From contig CBFFRP010000280.1 in the NCBI GenBank assembly GCA_965644295.1, positions 1-64,000 on the forward strand: a DNA stretch of 64,000 bases. Direction: 5' to 3'. The DNA comes from Paraphysomonas bandaiensis. Lineage: Eukaryota; Chrysophyceae. Below, one piece after another: positions 54,586-64,000 of the stretch (positions within the stretch are counted from its first letter, which is position 1; each line of letters begins with the position of its first letter). Below the pieces are notes generated by a model. The model was not told the origin of the DNA. It made no database searches and saw only the letters and a list, made by a program, of their open reading frames with translations. Made by a program: the position numbers and the translations under genes.

Positions 54586-56286
54586 ATGACTGTACAAGAT
54601 AAGTTGCAATACGATTGGTTCTAGTGCTGATAGATGACGTACTCGAATTTGTCGTCAGGTAATTATACGTCATTGAGTAGTCATATATAGCATGATATAT
54701 CACACACTCAAATATGGACATTACTTGCAGTACTGACACATCTGGGCCGTATTGACATGATTCTACATTGTTATACATTATGCATATTGTCCAACTGTAA
54801 TCTACGATATTGTCTACTTCTAATGTCTATAATTCCTTGTTCACAGTTCTGGGGATCCGACCCAAGTAATGTAATATCAATGAGAGAAGATCAAGCACAG
54901 GTGGTACACATTACCTTCAAAATGGGATGAGAAACCAGAATTACATCTTTTTCTTCTATTTTTTACTTCCCAGAGAGCATATCACTGTCGAAGAGAACGA
55001 CAAAATTTAGTTAAAATTCTTTGGTAACGAAGCAGTACACCTTACGTGCAAAGCATCTTACAATTTTTGGTTATTTATTAGTGTTATAAGCGTTATGATA
55101 TGCTGCAATCAAGATGAGTGTACATCAGTGTGTCTCTGGACAGATATATTTCCAAGGGTAATGTTATTTATCATATTTACTTCTTCCTATCTATCTTTAC
55201 TAATCATGGTGCGCAGTGGTTCTTATAGCAAATTGACTATCAGTTTAAGGTGATATAACGTGTGATGCAATGAGAAAAAACAACCAACTAAGACTATAAT
55301 ATTAATACGTAAGATGTCTTCTTGGGTTGTTGATGTTGCTCTTCCCTTAAGCAAGTAGGCGTAATAACACATAATGTATTTATTCGGATTTATATACGCA
55401 CTTTATGCTCATTAATCGTGTACTTATGACCTTCTGATGCACAGTGGGAAGTTCCACTGATCAATTAGAGCCCTCTTGATGGCGATGGACGGAATTATGG
55501 ATTATGGACCCTCCTATGATAACGATGACAATGCTCTCAGCAGGCACTGTCAAGTGCTTCAACACCGTGTATATACTAGAGATAGATTCAAGAACTTGAC
55601 TCTAAGAATTAGAGTAGACTGATTAGAAATTTTCTTTTTAATATTAATTATGAATGACAGCATGTTTTGCATGTATGTAGTCAAGAGTAATCAGTTTAAT
55701 AAAGGTGTATAGTGTATAGTTTCAAGTGATATAGCTTATGGAAGAATATGTGAGAAGATGAAACTCTTCAACACTAAAAATAGTTGTTTTGATGTCATTT
55801 GATTTGGAAAAGCGGCATTAATCGTGCACTTAGTCAGCATAAATTCTGCGCTTACGATTTCTACTGCGAATATCTAATATTTTTTTCATAGATACTGCAA
55901 ACGGCGAGAACCTGGTCTTTAATTAGATCTTACACGCCTATTGCTAATATTAAGACATTCACTCCTTACTCCCTAGGTCTTGTTTATATATATATATCCT
56001 AGGCTGTAGGAAAGCTGATTCTAAATTTCTAAAATACAGCAGACCAGGAAATATATTGTTCTATTCGTTAAGAAGTAACAATAGAGGTACATATTACGGA
56101 TGCTCTGCGCATATGACCTAACTTCCGTATCAGATTAAGCAAGAACATCCAAGCGGATGACAAACACATATACCATTCAACAGAATAGTCTATCCAGATA
56201 CGTGTATGAACGAGCAAAATAATTCAATACAAGCCGCACAATTTGTACAAGTGCTACACGTTTTGTGCACAAAACACCACTATACA
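54586..56286. other. Intergenic downstream of the BK-type channel gene
   Basis: AT-rich, no gene recognised. A terminal fragment of the tail repeat (TTACACGCCTATTGCTAATA...) lies at 55926-55960. Confidence 0.5.
55926..55960 (+). repeat. Terminal fragment of the dispersed tail repeat
   Basis: CTTACACGCCTATTGCTAAT plus AAGACATTC, matching the last 35 bp of the other copies. Confidence 0.55.
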
Positions 56287-59200
56287 CTATATTTTCTCAT
56301 CAAAATTCGAATCGCGCAACATTGACTCACTCTCACTGCTAGGAGTGGGAGGGCCATGCACGGTCCCAGATGACTCCGTTCGGGCAAAATTATGCCTTGG
56401 AATACCCACCTTTCTGTCATTATTCCGTTGGCCACCGGCAAATTGTGTCATCATTCGATATGTTGATTCTTTGAGGTCTCTGAATTCTTCTTTCATAGCT
56501 AACATGTCATCAAATCGTTTCGCCATATCACCTGAAAGGTTGGCCATGGCCTTCTCCAAGGACCGCTGCGCGAAAGTAATGTCATCCAAATTCGTCTCAG
56601 AGGTAACGGATTCAGATATACTGTCTCTAGGAAATCTACCGTTCTTCAAATTAGCATGCATATACTGCTGCATAACCTCCTGTGATATACATTAGTTCAT
56701 AGAATTAAAGGATACACGCCCAAATATTTACCATCGCAGTTGACTTCGAGCTTGTTAATACTCGTTGTGAAAGCACAAATACGCGGTCATTTTTGAAAAG
56801 CCTGGTGTCTCGGCTTGGATTAGTGAATACATACTCCATTCGGTTTGCACACGGGCCTACTGTAAGACCGGAGAAGACCCCACGTAGCAATCCAATACAC
56901 AACCCATCTTGTGTGGCAAAATGATGAAATAATTCTCCATACGTCTTTTTATTGAACCCCAATGGAATGGGGACTTGATATAAGGAACTTCCAACCAGAG
57001 CTTTCATACCTATCATATTACGCGAATTTTGCTGGAGAAGAACAGGTTTAGCGTCACTGTGAGATTCATCATTGGTTTCTATGTGATCTGTGCCACTAAT
57101 TAACTTGTTAAGCACCCGTATGATTTGTGGGTTGTAAAACACCTACAACAGTAATCAGTTTATGTAACAAAAAGTTCGCAGCTATATTACCTGACAAACA
57201 ACGGAGTCCAGCATACTGGATGTGAACAGAGTTCCGGCCGCAAAGTTTGGAGTAAACTTATAATCAACATCCATACTACCCCCGCTTATATCAAGATATC
57301 CAACATTTTGGTGTCGCACAATCTCAATGACGATATGAGCTTGGTCGTTGAGTCGTTTCACGCAATGATAAGTGAAAATCGCGTCAGCATCAATGAGAGC
57401 ATCAATACCACTGGAGTCTAAACTCGAATTGGCATCAGGATCCGCTAATACAACAACCTGTGAAGCTCTAAATACACCTGCCCGTTTAATATCCGACTCT
57501 TCTAGTGGTGAACCCCTCACGTAGAGGATACCTTCAAATACTGATATACGCCTCCAAACATCGACTGGAATCTCGAAAGGAAATAATAATACAATATGAC
57601 GTAACTTTCCGAGGTATTTAGCACGAAGCGGTCGAATGAAGTCATATAAATTACTCAATCCTTTGGCAATTACAATCATATGATCATTGATAAATGGATA
57701 TTCATCTTGTAATGAGGAATGTACCGTGCACGATCCTAGACTTGCAGGAACACTGCGCATAAAGAAATTAGCATGCATATATTCTTCTTCCAACATTTGG
57801 ATGCGTTCTTGCTTGGTTTGATACACTTCCTCCTCTTTCTTCTGATCCACATGGGATGCGAGTAGAGTATGCCACCCTCCACTTGCATGCAGGCCTCTTG
57901 CCGACCCACCACTAGAAGCATTTCCGGGTATTACAGATGCTCGCTTTGGCATAAATTGTGAGCCACTATCACTACGGATGGAAACTGACTGACGCTTGAT
58001 CATGTTAGTTCCAGCTAACTTAACCTTCTGAATAGAACCCATTAAATTAGTAACAGATTCTCCACTTTGAAACGATAAATCCGAAGATGTTTGATTTTTA
58101 GCTATCACAAATCCCTGAACACGGTACCTCGACTGATTCGGAATAATATAATCAGCAGGATTTAAGACCACTCTCACCCGTGCCTGAACAGACTGCGTGT
58201 CCGTCACCCGAAGAGCAAACAGTACGACACCGAGCTTCGAATATAACCTGCTCGCAACATCTATAAACTTAGCACCCTCGAAAACATCAGCCATGTCAGT
58301 AGTGTATATTTCCCAGTCACAACCTTTCTGGTACTCGTCCATCCAAAAAGGACCGCCATTGGACTTTTCACTGTCAACAGAAGAGTCATCGCTCACATTA
58401 TCCCCATCACTCACAACCTTGGCAGCACCTTGCCTCGCAGAGCTCTGATATATTGATTTTGAATTCGAGCGAAACCTGTCATTGATTTCATCGTCATCGT
58501 CATTGCCGTTATCAGCAAAGGATGTCAACAGATTAAAAATCAGTGTACTGGTTCCAGGAAACACACAGTTTTTAGCAAGTAAACCCATTTTCATTTCATT
58601 TAGGCAGACGACAATCTCATTCGGATTCTCGTCCTCATATGACCCAAGATGACGTCTATTTTCTGGTCTAATCAGTTGTAGACAATATAGTGGGCTCTGA
58701 ACCTCACTAGATTCAATGTACCTCTTGATACTAAATTGTTGCAAAATGGTCTTTGCATCATCTTCATCAGGCTTAACACTGAATTTGTTACCCATTATAA
58801 AGACAGCAACTGCCTCTTTAACCTTAGCGCGATCCAAGTCAAAGTTGTTTAAAGGACTTCCTTCCAAATAATGCACAAATATTCCAAATAAGGGGTCTCT
58901 TAAAACTTCATGCATATCACTCGATGGCGGATCTGTAGGTATAAAATAACGCTACGGAAGATATAGAACACACGGAGACGTATTATGATCCACACTCACG
59001 CAAACTCAAAGACATACAGTGCATAGTATAACCACCTAATTCTTTTACATAAATACATACCAGGTTGCAAAATGACAGCATTGAGATTCATGTTTTCGTG
59101 ATCTTCATGAAACAGCTCATTAAAGAATTCAATCAAAAAAGTGGTCCGCAAATCTCCGCATATCACCACGTGCTTTGTATTAGCCCTCGGTTTATATCGG

Positions 59201-60309
59201 CGACGGGCATAAACTGATAGCACGCCCATCTTTTCAATAAGTTGATTGGTCTGCTGTGGCACAAATATGATTGCAAAACATATAATGCACATGGCTGCGA
59301 AACGCCCCAACGCACTCAACGGTGAAATATCTCCATATCCAACAGTTGAAATAGACACAACAACATAATACATCCAAGTGTGGAACTGATATTGCTGTTC
59401 GTGGAGTTCCAAAAACCGGATAATTGCTGAATCTAGAAAGTGATAGTGTTACATACGTCGTATGAGTGCACTGTGTATGAAACACCTACCGAATAAGATC
59501 ATAGTAACCACAGAAAGCAACATCGAATACAGAAATCTTTTGACTTCATCGTCAATAAAATTGAGCTTGCGATGCACTCGTAGAGCTCGTAATATTCGTA
59601 ATGTAGCAGCTCCCCGCATTGCATAATTGACAGCATCTCCGAACGTCATGATCTCTGTATAATCAATCCTCTCGGGGAAGAATATGTACGTTACCCATAT
59701 AGGGACAACAGTGGCAAAGTCCACCATCGCAAAAAAACTAAATCAGCATTTCAGTAATCATCGGAACAAAAAGTGATAAAGATATACCTCCAGAAATGCT
59801 CCCACCGATGATCAGCAAGGAATAGCGACAAGCTCCAGTCAAACCAAAACATAGCCGCCAGGGAAAGCTCAGTAACCCTAAGAATCTGTATTATTACCTA
59901 AACATACAAGTAAACATTCAAGAAGGCTGACATTAATCAAATGTACCCTATCCTTATCTTCCCTGAGGTAGGTTTCGTATATGTATTGTACACATGACAA
60001 CACGCTAAGAACAAGAAAAAAATTGGTGTATACTCTTCCAATCCAAGACGACGCCAGATACTTCTGAGTACTAACTCGAATTTGCTCCGATCTCGAAAGA
60101 GTCTGATCGTCCATACCCTTAGCACTTGTCTTATCAATCAAATAATCGATGTTCTTGTTAGCATGGTTCAGGTCATCCATTTCCTTATCCTTTAAGCGAG
60201 ATGGAATTGTATCCCTTCGACCTTGACCTAATCCATGATCCTCAGAAAGTGATGCACTTCCTCCATTGCTGGCTGAACTACGAATACGGGGTGGCATAAA
60301 CCAAAACAT
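56287..60309 (-). CDS. BK/Slo-type calcium- or ion-gated potassium channel
   Basis: Seven exons: 59947-60309, 59788-59885, 59490-59737, 59061-59432, 57191-58932, 56732-57142, 56287-56679; phases agree, 1208 residues. Start is the ATG for MFWFMPPRIRSS. The membrane part includes WIGRVYTNFFLVLSVLS, the S2-like ELSLAAMFWFDWS, the S4-like RGAATLRILRALRVHRKLNF, and the pore with selectivity filter STVGYGD (G268-Y-G-D271). An RCK domain follows (KHVVICGDLRTTFLIEFFNE), and a second RCK-like half (HMIVIAKGLSNL). The aspartate-rich 'calcium bowl' of animal BK is not obvious. The C-terminus has a coiled coil (DDMLAMKEEFRDLKESTYRM). Such channels pass K+ in response to voltage and intracellular ligand at the plasma or an organelle membrane. 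Confidence 0.92.
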
Positions 60310-60610
60310 GCTGACTATTAATTTATTGTTACAAGATATGAGCGCTGCTTTCAGTGACACCAACAGAGCCTAATGACACTGTCCATTAATCCGCATCTGT
60401 GGCTGAACAAGAAATACATCTATCATGTCATCTCATTGTTTGGATTGTATATGTCGAGGGTTCAATAGTAAGTTAAGTTAATAACACTCCAGTTGAGGAG
60501 TAACATTACGATGATGTCGTTTCATCGTACGCATCTGGATACACTCATCAATACTACGACACACGCAAGAATACCACCAGCTGATGCATGCCGCATGTCT
60601 GCCTGTATCT

Positions 60611-60803
60611 GTATGTATGTACGTATGTATGTATGTATGTATGTATGTATGTATGTATGTATGTATGTATGTATGTATGTATGTATGTATGTATGTATGT
60701 ATGTATGTATGTATGTATGTATGTATGTATGTATGTATGTATGTATGTATGTATGTATGTATGTATGTATGTATGTATGTATGTATGTATGTATGTATGT
60801 ATG

Positions 60804-60835
<32 letters not shown>

Positions 60836-60926
60836 TGTATGTATGTATGTATGTATGTATGTATGTATGTATGTATGTATGTATGTATGTATGTATGTAT
60901 GTATGTATGTATGTATGTATGTATGT
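60611..60926. repeat. (TATG)n microsatellite, about 316 bp
   Basis: About 79 TATG units with disturbances at 60621 (ACG) and about 60805 (TATATG). It begins 300 bp upstream of the BK-type channel start codon, in the same promoter-side position as the array at 30947-31383. Confidence 0.97.
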
Positions 60927-61010
60927 TGTGTGGTCTGCTGCATTCATGAGTGTGTATATCTCTCATAAAGGCTCATTAATCATTTGGATGTGTAAACCAC
61001 CCAACAGATA

Positions 61011-61342
61011 ACGCGATCTCCTGAATCCATTGTTATGGCAGTGGTTATGGCAATGCTGGTCTATTAGCTTTCCGCTACAGGGTCAATAGGCCCTTATAAC
61101 TCTACTTATAATCTGGTAAGATCCATCCCATAACCACTCTACCATACATACGCTGGGATGATATATACTCACCCTGATTATGGTTCATCAATTACATTCA
61201 ATTGATACCATAGCCGTAACGCCTTCCGTATCTTGTTAAATATACGATAGATTGATATTTGATGTAAACCCGGAAGAAAATTATACATAGTTTGAATACA
61301 GAAGTGACACCATTAGTGTTTGGTTGAACTTAAAGGCTCAAA
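61011..61342. other. Intergenic
   Basis: No gene or repeat recognised. Confidence 0.4.
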
Positions 61343-61750
61343 CTAACAGCCAATTTGGCACTCATAAATATTTGATTCAATGATGGTTACTTTAGTAATT
61401 TGACCAGCTGTTGTACTTGTGATATATATGTTCACTACTTGATGCAATATGTGTACTTCATTTTTCCTTGTTGTAGGTGCGCTGAAATGGAGATGAAGTG
61501 CACCGTTGCTGGGGATACCACTCTTCATGAGCGTGAGGGTTTTGGTGATAGAAGTGGTATTGCGAGCACTAGCTGACTTCTTCAATTCAGATTTTGAGTT
61601 AGCTTCATATATATTTTCAGAATTCATTTGAAAAGAATATTTTTCGCATAGTAAATTAGTAAACGATTTTTTAGACATGTGGCACAGGGCACTTCGTCTT
61701 CTTTCTTTTTGCTTGCGCCTAATACAGTTAGCAACTAATGAGTAAAACAC
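61343..61750 (-). CDS. Possible exon of an unknown gene
   Basis: An open frame of about 135 codons whose first in-frame ATG is at 61678. Residues include VFYSLVANCIRRKQKERRRS and NEVHILHQVVNIYI. It is longer than most noise frames in this AT-rich end and has balanced composition, but no family is recognised and no convincing upstream exon was found. It may equally be spurious. Confidence 0.25.
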   Translation of the reverse strand: MFYSLVANCIRRKQKERRRSALCHMSKKSFTNLLCEKYSFQMNSENIYEANSKSELKKSASARNTTSITKTLTLMKSGIPSNGALHLHFSAPTTRKNEVHILHQVVNIYITSTTAGQITKVTIIESNIYECQIGC

Positions 61751-63576
61751 CTCCGCATTTTTACAACATCATCCCCAACGACAGCCCCATTTAAATATTA
61801 AAGAATATTTGTTTAATTGTCTATATGATATGTTCTGAGGTCGTTACATAAGTACTTGGCTTTCAACTAATAATTTTTTTAATATAGAGACTCAAAAAAG
61901 GCAACTTCTAGGTTTCATATCAACAAACTGACTTAATTTATTGCAACCTACGATTCCCCAAGCTTAAAGGAAGGATCTATAATTACTACCAATATCCAGT
62001 ATAGCAGTCTAATTTTTCAACTACCTAAGACGCATCATCAGCAATGTATAGGAAACGATATGAAGATTTACTCATTTATCATTTACATATACATATTATT
62101 ATACATGTGAATACAGAATGCAACACGACGCAATGAATAAATCGATTACCTCCTAGAGGGTAAACCAACCCAATAATAGTCTGAAAGTACGGAATCAAGA
62201 TAAGTAAGTAAATTGGCACCTAGAGTAACGTATTATTGACCTTGCTCTGCCCTATAGAAATGCGAGAATGCTATGCTATGTATGTTGAATGATTAAAACG
62301 CAGTAAATCGGTATTCCATGTTCGACACAAACAAACATGGGTTTCTTTCTCCAATAAAAGGTTATAATTATAATAATATATAGATCATGATAGTCAGTTC
62401 TACACAATAAGGCCTCAACAAAATAATGACCGCTAGTTACTTCTCAGAAATTAATTCGTTCAAACAACATACCGTCAAGTCTCTCGATTTGTACAAAATG
62501 GTCACCAGAGAGTCAACTTGAACCCACAAAACGCGGACTGGAGTGATTCGACGACCATAAAACAGTTGAGCTCTTATGATCACCAATCTTATTTTAAATG
62601 ATATAAATTATATACTTATTTGATGAAAAAGGCGTCTATTAATAGAAAAATTCGTCATATTATGTATAATTATATCATTCGCATCTCCATATATTGTTCA
62701 TCTTACGAGTCATTATTTGTTTTGTTGTTGTATTTAAACGCTGTGCAACAATTTCATAAAGAGTAACAATGGGTCCTTCTAGCTGTATTAGAGTCAAACA
62801 GAATTAATTATTTAGTTCGTATTTAATATTATCTTAGCATAATCTTAATATATTAACACCCGCGTTAAAACATAAGTCTTTTACAAAATAAGGAATCTTA
62901 ATATTTCAAAGCAACTGAAGTTTTAAAAGAAAACGAATATGGCGTATTTATAATACTTAAAAATAAATCATTGCAAAGTTTTTTAAAATTAGATAAAAGT
63001 GTAGTTCAAGGGCAAAATAAAGACAATAATATAATTATGAAAATCAGATTTATCATTATTCTTTTAAATATGAATTCCATCTGAAAAATTATAATATAAT
63101 AATTGATAAATTTGTTCTCTTACATTTATGTTTGCTGTTGATTTACCATTATTATTAAATTTCATGGGTCGGTGAAAATTGCGCTTCTTCGTATGACGGA
63201 GAAGAAACGGCTGTCTATAGGAGCTGAAATTTTAAATTACTTTATTTATTTATTTATGCTCGTAAGCTCTGAGTCCTCTAATTGAAGTCTTGTAATCGTC
63301 GATTGAGTTTATTTGACCCTGATTTTATTCTCTGTCATTAGGAAGTTCTTCGTGCCAAAAGGTGGCATGGAATTTTTTCTTTTGTCGAATGACTTGGATT
63401 TGGAGTTGTCGTAACTATTAGTTTGGAACTCATCTCTTGCCAAAATGAGATGTATGACAAGTTACAACATTCATCAATAGGTACTTCTAAAATCTCTTTT
63501 AAAGTTACATTGATTGCTTCATTGTTGTTGATGTATAACGTATAAAGTATAAATACATAAATACGGGATATATTAT
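61751..63576. other. Gene-poor AT-rich region
   Basis: About 1.8 kb with very high A+T (notably 62600-63150) and no gene or repeat recognised. The 83-codon frame at 63338 is not supported. Confidence 0.5.
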
Positions 63577-63690
63577 TCAACCTAGTCAATTTGGTGGACT
63601 TTCCTAGTCACTCCAAAATTGGTATAATAACCTAGTCAAAGCAATAAATGACTCAACCTAGCCAATTATAGTATTAAACCTAGTCATGAA
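63577..63690 (-). repeat. GACTAGG repeat cluster, copy 2
   Basis: CCTAGTCA recurs five times with the phrases CAATTTGGTGGA and CCAAAATTGG. On the minus strand it parallels 16401-16540, reading GACTAGGTT...CCAATTTTGG...GACTAGGAAA...CCACCAAATTGACTAGG. Confidence 0.6.
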
Positions 63691-64000
63691 TTGTACTCGC
63701 ATATAGCTACGAATTACAGAAGCATGAGGTCATAGAAGGTGAATTAAAATCAATACAACATAGATCAGGCGAACACAAAGCTAAAGAGCAGTAATATAGT
63801 AAGATATAACAGCATGGGCAGGACTCCATCGCTCTACACATTCTACCATACGATTGATGACAGCACTATAAAATCTCATCAAAATTGGGGTGTATCCTGC
63901 TGCTATAGTTGTCAGGCAGAAATCCACTCCACGCACATATACGACATACTTTACAAATGTGGACTACGATGCTGAAATATGATTTATCTTTCTAACTAAT
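63691..64000. other. Right window edge, nothing recognised
   Basis: About 310 bp without a supported feature. Confidence 0.4.

Overview
The window is nuclear DNA of a eukaryote. Genes are broken by short GT-AG introns (about 35-120 bp). There is a nuclear tRNA-Val, mitochondrial and replication genes typical of eukaryotes (COX17, GINS subunit PSF1), and retro- and DNA-transposon remains. An MKKS/BBS6-type chaperonin and a tubulin-tyrosine-ligase-like enzyme suggest a lineage with cilia or flagella. The base composition is AT-rich and intergenic DNA is full of simple repeats. A unicellular protist is my best guess, but the sequence alone does not let me name the group.

Layout, left to right: a broken Ty1/copia fragment (1-395); an array of about twenty ACCTATAGGT palindromes (448-1012); a 6 kb minus-strand gene made of tandemly duplicated exons that ends in an IAP-like RING finger (1228-7216); COX17 (8758-9007) divergent from a coiled-coil protein (9381-11256); a TTL-like ligase (12005-13414) divergent from a DxD glycosyltransferase with a helical-repeat tail (13854-15773); tRNA-Val with a SINE-like body (16700-17320); a CDC123-like protein; a two-KH RNA-binding protein divergent from MKKS; a rhomboid protease divergent from an acetoacetate-decarboxylase-fold protein; a membrane-anchored JMJD8-like JmjC protein divergent from an ARM-TIR protein; a Kelch-BTB protein divergent from a PX-nucleotidyltransferase fusion; two related hAT elements, one nested in another repeat; PSF1; an R3H-SUZ RNA-binding protein; an unknown basic protein; a BK-type potassium channel; and a gene-poor right end.

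Most genes lie in head-to-head pairs sharing 0.3-0.75 kb promoters rich in GTAC-containing words or in (TATG)n microsatellite. There is no operon-like pathway; the genes are an ordinary housekeeping and signalling mix.

The most unusual locus is the RING gene: four copies of a 165-codon exon and 22 copies of a 75-bp exon, all phase 0 and nearly identical including their introns, feeding one terminal exon with a C3HC4 RING finger. It looks like a rapidly evolving E3 ubiquitin ligase with a variable number of N-terminal modules. Other notable items are the PX-nucleotidyltransferase fusion and the SARM1-like ARM-TIR protein.
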